DNA of 64,000 nt. It comes from Xenorhabdus innexi. Lineage in GTDB: Bacteria; Pseudomonadota; Gammaproteobacteria; Enterobacterales; Enterobacteriaceae. The position numbers and the translations under genes are program-made. This document shows positions 1-9,187 of this stretch, one piece after another; the stretch's first letter is position 1; each line of letters starts with the position of its first letter. Location of the stretch: assembly GCF_002632485.1 (NCBI RefSeq), contig NZ_NIBU01000015.1, forward strand, positions 1-64,000, written 5' to 3'. The notes beneath the pieces were generated by a model. It saw nothing but the letters and a program-made list of their open reading frames with translations. It was not told where the DNA came from and did no database searches.

Positions 1-197
1 TGTGTATAGGTCATAGTGCATTTTCCTTTGGCGAGAAAGATGCCTACTATAGCAACTGACCGCCTTTCTTAGAAATTGCACTTATTAGTCGAATCCAAGT
101 ATCGAACCTAATAAAAAATCATGCAAGAGAATAGTTCATCATTATAATTTCTTGGCGAGAATATTAAATTAAAAAATATTATGAGGCGATGATAAAT
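1..197. other. Window edge, no gene seen
   Basis: AT-rich DNA upstream of the EamA exporter gene. I see no convincing reading frame, RNA gene or repeat here. It probably contains the promoter of the first gene, but I could not pick one hexamer pair with confidence. Confidence 0.5.
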
Positions 198-1106
198 ATG
201 ATAATAAAATCAGATGATTACTCAAGCTACATTAAATTAACTATTGTTTCGATGATCTGGGGTGGCACATTCATAGCTGGAAGGTTTATTTCATCTGATA
301 CCAGCTCGTTATTATCAGCATCGGTTAGGTTTATTTTAGCCGCATTTGTATTAATAATTGTTATCGCTTTTTCTAAAAAAGGATTTATCAAAATAAATAA
401 ATCACAAATAGCAAGTATTACCATGCTGGGTTTCTTTGGTATTTATGTCTATAACCTTTGTTTTTTTTATGGCCTGAAATATATTGATGCATCCAGAGCT
501 TCTCTGATTGTAGCGATAAATCCGGCAGTGATAGCAACAGTTTCTTATTTTCTGTTTAAGGAAAAAATGTCCACCATAAAGACCGTTGGTATTTCATTCT
601 GTTTATTTGGTGCAGGGATCGTTATTATCGGCAATAACTTATCAACATTATTGAGTAATAAAGGCGATATGATCGGTGACATCTCTATTTTAGGATGTGT
701 CATCAGTTGGGTGATTTATAGTGTTTTCGGACGGAAAACAATCAATGAAATTGGTGCATTATATACTGTTGCTTATTCGGTCATTGCGGGTGCGTTAATG
801 TTAACAGTAACAGCGTTAGTAACAGGTGATATTAACTCTGCGGCACTGATTTCTTTGTCCATGAGTGATCTGATAAGCCTGATTTATTTAGGTGTCGTCG
901 GATCAGCTATTGCATATGTTTTATATTATGATGGCATTGGTAAGATTGGTGCTACAAGAGCAGGTGTCTTTATCGCATTAAATCCGCTGACCGCAATACT
1001 GGGTGGAGTACTCTTTTTACACGAGAAATTTACTGTATCTATATGTATTGGTGGAATTTTAATTATTGCAGGAATTGCTATGACCAATAAAAAAACAGCG
1101 AAATAA
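198..1106 (+). CDS. EamA/DMT-family inner-membrane exporter
   Basis: About 302 residues with ten hydrophobic segments arranged as two EamA repeats. The first repeat has the usual WGGTFIAGR opening after a short polar N-terminus; the second repeat starts near residue 150 (ISWVIYSVFGRK) and ends with an ALNPLTAILGGVLFLHEKF-like signature. Family members export small metabolites or amino acids across the inner membrane; the substrate cannot be read from the sequence. An ATG also exists at 189, but the Shine-Dalgarno (GAGG at 183-186) almost touches it, so the ATG at 198 is the better start. It stands alone, followed 100 bp later by another transporter on the same strand. Confidence 0.85.
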   Translation: MIIKSDDYSSYIKLTIVSMIWGGTFIAGRFISSDTSSLLSASVRFILAAFVLIIVIAFSKKGFIKINKSQIASITMLGFFGIYVYNLCFFYGLKYIDASRASLIVAINPAVIATVSYFLFKEKMSTIKTVGISFCLFGAGIVIIGNNLSTLLSNKGDMIGDISILGCVISWVIYSVFGRKTINEIGALYTVAYSVIAGALMLTVTALVTGDINSAALISLSMSDLISLIYLGVVGSAIAYVLYYDGIGKIGATRAGVFIALNPLTAILGGVLFLHEKFTVSICIGGILIIAGIAMTNKKTAK

Positions 1107-1205
1107 TGTTCGATAAAAAAACATTAAATATGTAATTAATTGATTTTGATACACCTACGAAAAGCCGCTCGGAAGACGACGAGTCTTCACAATTTAAGAT
1201 AATAT

Positions 1206-2117
1206 ATGAACCAGATTATTACCATCCTATGGCCATTATTTGCACTGATACTCTTGGGCTTTATGCTAAAACGTAGTGCCTCATTTAGCCCCTTTTTCTG
1301 GCAGGGAACAGAGAAGCTTAATTATTTTCTGCTGTTTCCCGCTTTATTGATCAATAGCCTGGCAACAGCCTCTCTGGATAACCCCCAGCTACCGCGCCTC
1401 TTTTGGGCAATCCTCGCTATACTTGGCACTGGTTTATTTATATTAATTATTATTAAGTGGTTACTTAAATGGCCCGCTCAACGTTTTGGTGTTTATGTGC
1501 AAGGGTTGTTGCGTTTCAATACTTATCTAGGATTAGCCATCACGGTAGATATTTTCGGCTCTCACGGGATCGCAGTAGCATCGCTGATAATTGCGATCTT
1601 AGTTCCTCTTTGCAATGCCATTTCTGTTTTTGCATTAACACCAGACATAAAAACTTTATCAATTAAGCAATTTGTCGTGATAATCACTAAAAATCCGCTG
1701 ATATTAGCCTGTTTTATTGGAATAGGCCTCAATCTCACTAATCTTGGCTTACCTTACGGTTCAGGGCAGTTTTTAAAAATTCTGGCCGGGGCAAGCCTTC
1801 CTTTAGGGCTAATTTGTATCGGTGCATCATTGCAGCCAGCAATGTTGAGAACGGAGAAGAAGCCAATTATTATCAATAGCCTGTCCAGATTATTATTTAT
1901 GCCTTTGGTTGCCGGGGTTGTTGGCTACTTACTTGAACTGGATGTGTTAGAAATCAACTTACTGATTCTCTTTTTCGCGATACCTACAGCACCAACAGCT
2001 TATATTTTAACCCGACAGTTAAATGGAGACAGTCAGTTAATGTCAGCGATTATCACATTACAAACAATGTTTGCAGTAATTACCTTACCCATTATTTTAG
2101 GCTTGAGACTGGATTAA
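1206..2117 (+). CDS. AEC (auxin efflux carrier) family transporter
   Basis: 303 residues, ten predicted membrane segments in two halves, the N-terminal half opening with an Ile/Leu-rich helix and a KLNYFLLFPALLINSLA segment typical of AEC/MFS-unrelated carriers such as YfdV and MdcF. The C-terminal half carries PLGLICIGASL and AIPTAPTAYIL, the conserved repeat signature. The family moves organic anions, often malonate, malate or unknown acids, by secondary transport. The ribosome site is weak. Between it and the EamA gene there is only a short GAAGAC/GTCTTC hairpin at 1172-1188 without a U tract. The gene ends 27 bp before the convergent tRNA-Gly. Confidence 0.85.
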   Translation: MNQIITILWPLFALILLGFMLKRSASFSPFFWQGTEKLNYFLLFPALLINSLATASLDNPQLPRLFWAILAILGTGLFILIIIKWLLKWPAQRFGVYVQGLLRFNTYLGLAITVDIFGSHGIAVASLIIAILVPLCNAISVFALTPDIKTLSIKQFVVIITKNPLILACFIGIGLNLTNLGLPYGSGQFLKILAGASLPLGLICIGASLQPAMLRTEKKPIIINSLSRLLFMPLVAGVVGYLLELDVLEINLLILFFAIPTAPTAYILTRQLNGDSQLMSAIITLQTMFAVITLPIILGLRLD

Positions 2118-2144
2118 TTTGCAGAATTGAATGGATATTTGATT

Positions 2145-2220
<76 letters not shown>

Positions 2221-2314
2221 ATTATTGATGGCAACCAGAAATGCCTTAGTGTTAGTTTCAAATTATGGTAAATACCAATAACTATCAACTTCCTGCATTT
2301 TAGGAATGCGCGCA

Positions 2315-2343
2315 ATTATGAACGCATCTGACAAATATGGCAA
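2315..2343 (-). promoter_or_regulatory. Predicted sigma-70 promoter of tRNA-Gly copy 1
   Basis: Read on the minus strand: -35 TTGCCA (2343-2338), a 17-bp spacer and -10 CATAAT (2320-2315), followed by the GC-rich discriminator TGCGCGC typical of stringently controlled stable-RNA promoters. It predicts a leader of about 88 nt. The same -35 hexamer, spacing and GC-rich discriminator stand upstream of the other two tRNA-Gly genes. Confidence 0.7.
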
Positions 2344-2381
2344 GCCATTTACCCATACATTAACTCCAACCGCTTAAAAGG

Positions 2382-2415
2382 TATGCAAAGCCGTATATAC
2401 CACACACTTTGCATA
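2382..2415. repeat. Inverted repeat upstream of the oxidoreductase gene
   Basis: Perfect 9-bp arms TATGCAAAG (2382-2390) and CTTTGCATA (2407-2415), separated by 16 bp, lie about 180 bp upstream of the indolepyruvate oxidoreductase start. This could be an operator for a dimeric regulator or simply chance in AT-rich DNA. The rest of 2221-2592 holds the tRNA promoter and no gene. Confidence 0.4.
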
Positions 2416-2592
2416 TGGTTATAGCAAGCTACCAGCACAATATGATACATTACGTTATCTAAAAATTAACATAATACTTACAATTAGCCTCTAATAAGAT
2501 TTGTACTTGTCGGAATAATTTGCTGGAAATAAATTAGATCCATTTTTAGTCGTATCTCAAACGGTAATGCTCTTAAGTAAAGGCCGAATTAT

Positions 2593-5500
2593 ATGACTCT
2601 ATACTATCCACCTAAATTTCTTACTGGCAATGACGCCCTTATCGATCTTCTTCTCGCTCAGGCAGAACTGGATAAAAGCCATAATATTAATACAGCAGGG
2701 TTTGTATCAGGATACCGCGGTTCACCATTAGCCCGTCTGGATCAAGCATTGTGGCAAAATGGTAAAAAACTGGCACAGGCTAATATTCGTTTCCATCCTG
2801 CAATCAATGAAGATCTTGCAGCAACTGCTATCTACGGTACTCAAAAAGTTGAATCTGACCCCGACCGCAATGTTACCGGTGTATTTAGTATGTGGTACGG
2901 CAAAGGACCCGGAGTTGATCGCTCCGGAGATGCGCTCAGACATGGCAATGCCTATGGATCTTCTCCCCATGGCGGTGTGTTGGTTATTCTGGGCGATGAC
3001 CATGGGTGCGTGTCTTCTTCTATGTCCCATCAGTCTGATCTCGCCCTAATGGCGTGGAATATGCCTATCTTGCATCCGGCTTCTGTGTCTGATTACCATG
3101 ACGTGGGATTATGGGGCTGGGCAGCCTCCCGTGTCAGCGGTACATGGGTTGGGTTTAAAGCAATCAGCGAAGTTGTGGAAAGCGGTGCTGTCAGGGGCTA
3201 TAAGACGCTTCCGGAGTATAAGATACCGGAAATAGATCCCGGTCCAAGTGGGTTACATTGGCGCTGGCCTGACCTTCCCAGCCCTCTGATAGAACAACGG
3301 CTGGTCTATAAACTTAAAGCTGTTCAGGACTTCGCCAGACTCAATCCGATAGATCAACTTATCGCACCCTGCCAAAACCCGAGAGCCTTATTAGTCACCG
3401 TTGGTAAAGCTCATCGGGATACTCTGGAAGCGCTGCGTATCGGAGGTCTGACACCTGTTGAACTGGCAAAAAACGGCATTGCGATTGTTCATGTTCGTCT
3501 GGTTTATCCCTTATCACCACTTCTCAGCGAAATAGCCTCTCAGGTTAATGATATTTTTGTTATTGAAGAAAAAAACTCTGTTGTTGAACTGCTTCTCGCG
3601 CAACACCTCATTAATTTGCCACAACAGATTACTCTGATTGGGAAACATGACCATCTCGGCAGAAAATTAGTGCCTACAGATATGGAGTCACGCCCCTCCC
3701 GGCTTGCCCCTTTTCTGGCCCACTGGCTGGAAAAATTTGGCTTATCTCTTTCTGTTCCTTTGGAATGGATAACTCAGACTACACTACACGATCCCTCGCT
3801 TCCCAAACGTACCCCTTATTTCTGCGCTGGCTGCCCTCATAGTACCTCAACCCGTATACCTGAGGGCAGTCAGGCACAAATCGGTATTGGATGCCATGTA
3901 ATGGCAGCATGGATGGATCGCAATACAGGTTACGGCCTGACGGCTATGGGAGCAGAAGGTGTTGACTGGATAGGTCACTCCTCTTTTATTAATCGTTCTC
4001 ATGTGTTTCAGAATCTGGGAGACGGAACTTACTTTCATTCAGGTCATTTAGCCATTCGTCAGTCAATCGCGGCTGGTAGCAACATCACCTATAAATTATT
4101 GTTTAATGATGCTGTTGCAATGACCGGTGGGCAGGCACTTGACGGTAGTATGACAATAAAACAGGCTGTCGCTTTAATGCTGGCTGAAGGAGCAAAAGAA
4201 GTTGTTGTTGTCACCGATGAACCCGATAAATATAAAGGCAAGAATAGCCTTCCTGCCGACGTCAAAATTTATCAACAAGATTATCTCGAAGATGTGCAGA
4301 AACGTCTGCGGGATATCAAGGGCGTGACAGTCATTATCTATGAACAGGCCTGTGCGACAGAACTACGCCGTAAAAGAAAAAAAGGGATAATCCCACAGGC
4401 AAAAAGGCGGGCAGTGATCAATGCGGCCGTTTGTGAAGGCTGCGGTGATTGCCAAATACAATCCAATTGTCTTGCTGTTATTCCGATAGAAACACCACTG
4501 GGAACTAAACGTGCGATAGATCATCATGTCTGCAATTCAGACCTGTCCTGCCTGAAAGGTTTCTGCCCCAGTTTTATTACTATTGAAAATGCTAATCTAC
4601 TTCAGGACCCCAGCAGGATAATGCCGCAGGAAGAGATTGATAACCTGCTGAGCAAACTACCTGAGCCAATTATAAAAATGGCCGATGATCCCTTTGAAAT
4701 TTTATTAGCGGGTGTCGGAGGAACCGGTATTATCACCGCAGGCCATATGCTTGGTATTGCTGCCGAAATAGAAAAATATGCTGTTAACCTGCTTGATTTT
4801 ACAGGCTTTGCGCAAAAAGGCGGGGAAGCAATAACCCACCTTCGATTCAGTCAGGATTCCGATAAACTGCATCAGGTCAGAATTGATCGGGGGCGTGCTG
4901 ACCTTACTATTGCCGCAGATTTAGTCACGGCAACAGGGCTAAGCTCACTGGAAGTGATGTCAAAATCAGGTACCAGTTGTGTGCTGAATACCCATGAGAC
5001 GCAAATAGGCACTATGCTGAGAAATCCGACCCTGAATTTAGATCAATCAGGAATGCTGAATACTCTCCGCCAGCATTGCCATACATTACAGTCCATTGAT
5101 GCCGAGCAAATTGCAGCCGATTTAGTTGGTGACAGAAATCAAACAAATATCGTTTTAATCGGCTACGCGTGGCAATTGGGTAAAATTCCAATCAGTCTGT
5201 CTTCTATCGAGCAGGCCATCATACAGAAAGGCAGCATAGCAAGTAATGCTGTAAATAATGCGCGACGAGCCTTCCATATCGGTAGAATTGCTGCTGTACA
5301 ACCAGATACCCTGAATAATTTTCTGACCGTTGAACCGAAACAGTCCATCAGGACACTGGATGACCTGATTTTGCACAGATACCAGCTTCTGGTTGAGTAT
5401 CAGAATGAAAAATATGCACTGCGTTATCTAAGTCGCATTGCTCAAATCCAGCAGGTTACACAGCAAATTGATGCCGCAGAGCTAACAAAATCCATCGCAG

Positions 5501-5985
5501 AAAATTTATTCAAACTGATGGCATACAAAGACGAATATGAAGTTGCCCGTCTTTATACCAAAACAGGTTTTTTTGATAATCTCCGTTCACAATTTGATAA
5601 TACGGATAAGATCCGCGTTCACCTCAGCGTTCCGTTTTTCAATCGTAAAGATCCCAGAACCGGAGAAAGAGGAAAAGGGGAGTATGGCGCCTGGATCATT
5701 CCTGTTTTTCGCTTTCTTGCTGCCTGTAAGCCATTGCGCGGAACTATTTTTGATATCTTCGGCTATCAGGAAGAAAGAAAACAGGAAAGAGATTTACTGT
5801 CCGAATATGAACAACTCATTGATTTACTGGTAGAAAAATTAAATAGCAATAACATGGAGATCTGTCAGAAGCTGGCGGCTCTGCCCGATCAGGTTCGGGG
5901 TTTTGGGCATGTGAAACAAAAAGCGATAAAAAACATGCAGGAACGCAGAGAAGTACTGCTAAAAGAGCTGGCTAAAATAGCATAA
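2593..5985 (+). CDS. Indolepyruvate:ferredoxin oxidoreductase, fused subunits
   Basis: 1130 residues corresponding to a natural fusion of the IorA and IorB subunits. Such enzymes oxidatively decarboxylate aryl 2-oxo acids (indolepyruvate, phenylpyruvate) to acyl-CoA with reduction of ferredoxin. Visible in order: N-terminal pyrimidine-binding region (NEDLAATAIYGTQ near 75), a CAGCPHS motif near 411, the thiamine-diphosphate site starting GDGTYFHSGH near 476, a [4Fe-4S]-type cysteine set CEGCGDCQIQSNC near 613, a further Cys cluster after CNSDLSCLKGFC, and the gamma-type domain beginning GVGGTGIITAGHMLG near 706. Archaea encode two separate subunits; single-chain versions occur in proteobacteria. 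It is flanked by tRNA-Gly copies and looks like cargo rather than backbone. No ferredoxin or aminotransferase gene lies next to it. Confidence 0.93.
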   Translation: MTLYYPPKFLTGNDALIDLLLAQAELDKSHNINTAGFVSGYRGSPLARLDQALWQNGKKLAQANIRFHPAINEDLAATAIYGTQKVESDPDRNVTGVFSMWYGKGPGVDRSGDALRHGNAYGSSPHGGVLVILGDDHGCVSSSMSHQSDLALMAWNMPILHPASVSDYHDVGLWGWAASRVSGTWVGFKAISEVVESGAVRGYKTLPEYKIPEIDPGPSGLHWRWPDLPSPLIEQRLVYKLKAVQDFARLNPIDQLIAPCQNPRALLVTVGKAHRDTLEALRIGGLTPVELAKNGIAIVHVRLVYPLSPLLSEIASQVNDIFVIEEKNSVVELLLAQHLINLPQQITLIGKHDHLGRKLVPTDMESRPSRLAPFLAHWLEKFGLSLSVPLEWITQTTLHDPSLPKRTPYFCAGCPHSTSTRIPEGSQAQIGIGCHVMAAWMDRNTGYGLTAMGAEGVDWIGHSSFINRSHVFQNLGDGTYFHSGHLAIRQSIAAGSNITYKLLFNDAVAMTGGQALDGSMTIKQAVALMLAEGAKEVVVVTDEPDKYKGKNSLPADVKIYQQDYLEDVQKRLRDIKGVTVIIYEQACATELRRKRKKGIIPQAKRRAVINAAVCEGCGDCQIQSNCLAVIPIETPLGTKRAIDHHVCNSDLSCLKGFCPSFITIENANLLQDPSRIMPQEEIDNLLSKLPEPIIKMADDPFEILLAGVGGTGIITAGHMLGIAAEIEKYAVNLLDFTGFAQKGGEAITHLRFSQDSDKLHQVRIDRGRADLTIAADLVTATGLSSLEVMSKSGTSCVLNTHETQIGTMLRNPTLNLDQSGMLNTLRQHCHTLQSIDAEQIAADLVGDRNQTNIVLIGYAWQLGKIPISLSSIEQAIIQKGSIASNAVNNARRAFHIGRIAAVQPDTLNNFLTVEPKQSIRTLDDLILHRYQLLVEYQNEKYALRYLSRIAQIQQVTQQIDAAELTKSIAENLFKLMAYKDEYEVARLYTKTGFFDNLRSQFDNTDKIRVHLSVPFFNRKDPRTGERGKGEYGAWIIPVFRFLAACKPLRGTIFDIFGYQEERKQERDLLSEYEQLIDLLVEKLNSNNMEICQKLAALPDQVRGFGHVKQKAIKNMQERREVLLKELAKIA

Positions 5986-6056
5986 TGAAAACAGATGGAT
6001 ATCACAGGCTACCGTGATATCCATCCATTTGATTCTTTGTCTTGCCATGAAACATC

Positions 6057-6629
6057 TTATACCAGACTATCGTTATAATGTGCGCTGTTAAAATTCTTAC
6101 CCGTTGATGTTTTTATACTTTTTTTAGCTGGCTTATTACTGATATTTTCACCCTGTTGCTGGTCTAATAACGTATTCAGTTTATTTGTTAATTCTTTATT
6201 TTCATTTTTTAGCTTAACATATATCCCACCAGCTTCACGCATGCTTTTCTTAAACCTATCACACACCTTAATGTATTTTTTATAAATATCATCAGCCTCT
6301 TCTTTATACTTTCCATATGATTCATCAAGGTTTTTTCTTAGTTTATATTCATGAAAAGCCCGTTCTAGCTTTTGATATACTTTAAATACTTCCAGTTTAT
6401 TAGAAAAAGTAGAAAACTTAATTACAACAGGTCTATTTTTATCAATTAAATTAATGTGTATTTTTTTATTTAATAATAACACATCATCTATCTCATTAAA
6501 GGAGCCTGAAAATATAATTTCATTATTTTTATGTTTTTCTATAATTAAATTATTTCCATCGAGATCAAAATTTAATTTAAAAATATAATTATCGAATTCA
6601 TAACTGTCACTTTTATTAACTTCACTCAT
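6057..6629 (-). CDS. Unrecognised protein: beta-rich domain plus coiled coil
   Basis: 190 residues, unrecognised. Residues 8-80 alternate short beta-prone stretches (YIFKLNF, LIIEKHK, EIIFSGSF, KKIHINLI, PVVIKFS) and end in an amphipathic helix (KLEVFKVYQKLERAFHEYK). That order resembles PH/GRAM-like folds, but this is inference only. Residues 95-160 are charged and helical with a coiled-coil look (KNENKELTNKLNTLL); the tail is polar and basic (NKPAKKSIKTSTGK). There is no signal peptide or membrane segment. It starts 2 nt after the stop of the 82-residue gene, with the Shine-Dalgarno AAGGAA inside that gene's last codons, so the two are translationally linked. Base composition is AT-rich even for this window, consistent with acquired DNA. 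Confidence 0.7.
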   Translation of the reverse strand: MSEVNKSDSYEFDNYIFKLNFDLDGNNLIIEKHKNNEIIFSGSFNEIDDVLLLNKKIHINLIDKNRPVVIKFSTFSNKLEVFKVYQKLERAFHEYKLRKNLDESYGKYKEEADDIYKKYIKVCDRFKKSMREAGGIYVKLKNENKELTNKLNTLLDQQQGENISNKPAKKSIKTSTGKNFNSAHYNDSLV

Positions 6630-6631
6630 AA

Positions 6632-6880
6632 CTATTCCTTATTTATTTTCTGATAAAAATCAAATATATTTTCTAGAAATCGATATAAATTAGACAAGTC
6701 ATCACCTTGCCTGAAATTAGAAAGTTTAACTATATGAATGATACTCTTAGACGTGAACAGCACTAATATATCCAGTAGTATCGATATGCTAATTCTATTT
6801 GAATAGATATTTATCTCAGTTGCACTATTTGACCATCCGTTATCACATAAATCAATCAAAACCAGCCTGCGCCCACACAA
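6632..6880 (-). CDS. Unrecognised small protein, probable partial paralogue of next gene
   Basis: 82 codons from a TTG; the true start is uncertain because the frame stays open upstream and no ribosome site is clear. The C-terminal half (IIHIVKLSNFRQGDD then LSNLYRFLENIFDFYQK) lines up with residues 60-95 of the protein encoded just downstream (VVIKFSTFSNKLEVFKVYQKLERAFHEYK), so the two look like tandem paralogues sharing one domain. The N-terminal part is Cys/Arg-rich and does not resemble the partner, suggesting a 5' truncation or rearrangement. Function unknown. Confidence 0.45.
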   Translation of the reverse strand: MCGRRLVLIDLCDNGWSNSATEINIYSNRISISILLDILVLFTSKSIIHIVKLSNFRQGDDLSNLYRFLENIFDFYQKINKE

Positions 6881-7007
6881 GGCCAGTAGCAGGTAAATAC
6901 ATGGTTTTTTAGTATGGATAACGGAATCTGTTAATAAATCAGGGTGTTGTTGGGTAAAACAAATACACCATAGCTGGCAAGAATGGATTTACCCTATTGA
7001 TACAACG

Positions 7008-7033
7008 AAAAAAGCGCCTTTCGGCGCTTTTTT
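7008..7033 (-). terminator. Rho-independent terminator after tRNA-Gly copy 2
   Basis: GCGCC/GGCGC stem with a 4-nt loop, flanked by six A on one side and six T on the other, so it can act in both directions. On the minus strand it lies about 40 nt past the 3' end of tRNA-Gly copy 2 and would end that transcript. It also separates the tRNA from the unrecognised gene pair. Confidence 0.9.
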
Positions 7034-7074
7034 CTATGGCAGGCAGATTATTATAAAATCTGCCGTCCTGAATT

Positions 7075-7150
<76 letters not shown>

Positions 7151-7237
7151 ATAACTAATGCCTTATTTTTAAATATATAACATGTAACCAATTGATTAAT
7201 TTCATGTTTTATCTTTAACAGCATTAAGATGGGCGCC

Positions 7238-7266
7238 ATTATGAACTTATTTAGTAGGGATGGCAA
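7238..7266 (-). promoter_or_regulatory. Predicted sigma-70 promoter of tRNA-Gly copy 2
   Basis: Minus-strand -35 TTGCCA (7266-7261), 17-bp spacer, -10 CATAAT (7243-7238), GC-rich discriminator GGCGCCC. The distance to the tRNA (about 88 nt) equals that of copy 1, while the leader sequences themselves have diverged. I see no gene in the rest of 7151-7519; the region also contains the start of the MFS transcription unit. Confidence 0.7.
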
Positions 7267-7519
7267 GCATTTTACACGTCATAAAACATCAATCGCTCAA
7301 AATACCCTCTGATTGATATAATTAACACCACTAATTACGCGATTACCGCTCAACACCAGCATATTGTCCCTCTTTAACAAAAAGCAGATTACCCCGAATT
7401 GTAGCCTATTGACTAAAATTTAACATGACACTAGTCTAATATTCAATTATTAAATTGAATGAAATATAGTTCATCCCATACTGATAAATCAAAGCACAAC
7501 AAGATTGGGGAAATTGATC

Positions 7520-8745
7520 ATGACTAAAATGGCATCAGAGAAAATAAATACACAAACCTCATCAGAAATATCAGCTAAAAAACAGGGTAATATCCCTATT
7601 TCCATCTATTTGCTTGGATTAACAATATTCATACTGAATACTTCTGCATTTATGGTTGTAGGTATGATGCCATCATTAATGGCTGCGTTCGGCGTTACAG
7701 TTACAGATATCGGCTACCTGATTTCACTCTACGCAATAGGAATGGTCATCGGCGGGCCAATATTAACAATGGTATTTGTTGCGCTTCGAATTCCCAATAA
7801 ACAAGCTCTACTTTGATATTAATGCTCTACAGTATCGGAGGGGTTATCGCCGCAACTGCAGGAAATTATTATGTTATGGCTATCGCCCGTGTTATTACCG
7901 GTTTTGCGGGAGCTGCCTGTGTTGGTATTTCTTTAGCAATCTGCGGAGAAGTTGTTAAAGCAGAAATGCGAGGAAGGGCTTCATCAGTTGTACTCACTGG
8001 CATGATGCTGGCAAACGTTTTGGGTCTACCCGCAGCAATCATGATTGATCAGTATTACGGCTGGCGTTTAAGTTTTTGGTTAATTTTTATATTTACTCTC
8101 GTTTGTGCCTTGATTTTATGGGCAATGGTGCCACTTTCACATAATATTTCGAATGTCCGTATCCGCGATCAGTTCGCCTCATTTAAGAATGGAAAACTCT
8201 GGGCTGCTTATAGTTCAAGTGCTCTGATCATTGGTGCATCTTACGCTGCTTTCAGCTATATCTCTGCTATCCTGACTGAAATTACAGGCTTATTACCCGC
8301 AGTTGTACCTATTGTACTTGGCTGTTACGGTGTTGCGAATATCATCGGTAATACCCTCATCGGCCGCTTTGTTGACCGGCACACCTTCGTAGTTCTGACT
8401 ATCGGCATCAGTATACTGGCGATATCACTGCTGATATTCGCGCTGTTCCCGGAAAATCGCTATATAAGCGTGATCGCTTTTTTAATCATCGGCATTGTGG
8501 GTGTTCCCATGAGTCCGGCACTGATTACACGGGTTATGCGAGTAGCGAATGCAGGCCCGCTGGTCATGAGTGTTCATGTCTCTGTCATTAACAGTGGTTT
8601 TGCCTTTATCTCATGGGTTGGAGGATTAAGCATTGCAGCCGGGTATGGATTAATCTCGCCACTTTGGATTGGCTTACTTCTGGCTATTTTTGCCTTACTT
8701 TCACTTGCACCGCGTAGTGTCAGAGTTGCAATGGCATCGTCCTGA
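7520..8745 (+). pseudogene. MFS drug/metabolite exporter with a frameshift
   Basis: A 12-helix DHA1-type MFS protein (AraJ/YdhP-like) broken into two frames. The first runs from ATG 7520 (Shine-Dalgarno GGGGA 7507-7511) to a TGA at 7814-7816; the second continues in the -1 frame from 7813 to 8745. The joined product reads ...RIPNKQALL / LILMLYSIGGVIAATAG..., which restores a normal transmembrane helix 3 region, so one missing T in the CTTTG run at 7811-7815 explains the break. The overlap TTGA could allow some re-initiation of the 310-residue second part, but that lacks helices 1-2. A sequencing error in the homopolymer is possible. Confidence 0.75.
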
Positions 8746-8815
8746 ACGAAAAAACCACTTTTAAAAAACAATACAGTTACGGGCTAGTATTAAATATAGG
8801 GGGTAATAAGGTAGT

Positions 8816-8849
8816 CTATTGATAATATTGGACTATTGATAATATTGGA
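8816..8849. repeat. 17-bp perfect tandem duplication
   Basis: CTATTGATAATATTGGA occurs twice head to tail (8816-8832 and 8833-8849), 13 bp beyond the 3' end of tRNA-Gly copy 3. It looks like a replication-slippage duplication. No terminator hairpin is visible for this tRNA. Confidence 0.9.
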
Positions 8850-8861
8850 TAAGAGAAGATT

Positions 8862-8937
<76 letters not shown>

Positions 8938-8988
8938 TTAATTTTGGTGTGTTGTACGTTTGAAATTTTTCATCGGTACGGGGAGCGC

Positions 8989-9016
8989 ATTATACGAATA
9001 ATTCGGCCGCTGGCAA
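8989..9016 (-). promoter_or_regulatory. Predicted sigma-70 promoter of tRNA-Gly copy 3
   Basis: Minus-strand -35 TTGCCA (9016-9011), 16-bp spacer and a consensus -10 TATAAT (8994-8989), then the GC-rich discriminator GCGCTCCCCG. It is the strongest of the three tRNA-Gly promoters and the leader is shorter (about 50 nt). Confidence 0.8.
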
Positions 9017-9136
9017 GACCCAACACAAAAAAAATCACATTCTTTCTTTTGTTGATCATTAATCAAACAAAAAAAGCCTGATTGTGATTCAAACATAGAT
9101 ATCTTACTTTGATTGGCATATATCCACATTTGATCA

Positions 9137-9156
9137 TGTAGCTCAAATGAGCCACA
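9137..9156. promoter_or_regulatory. Candidate DinJ-YafQ operator
   Basis: A 20-bp imperfect palindrome centred on GCTCA-AA-TGAGC with outer TGT/ACA matches, 31 bp upstream of dinJ. Type II antitoxins of the RelB/DinJ group repress their own operon through such palindromes, so this is the likely autoregulatory site. Confidence 0.6.
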
Positions 9157-9187
9157 GTACAATTATTAATCAAAAGGAGGTTTAAAT

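Noticed and set aside
1172-1188. Terminator after the EamA gene
   Set aside because: GAAGAC/GTCTTC hairpin is short and has no T tract.
7811-7816. CTT TGA as a programmed RF2-like +1 frameshift
   Set aside because: The downstream frame lies at -1, not +1, and there is no classical -1 slippery heptamer; a simple one-base loss explains it.
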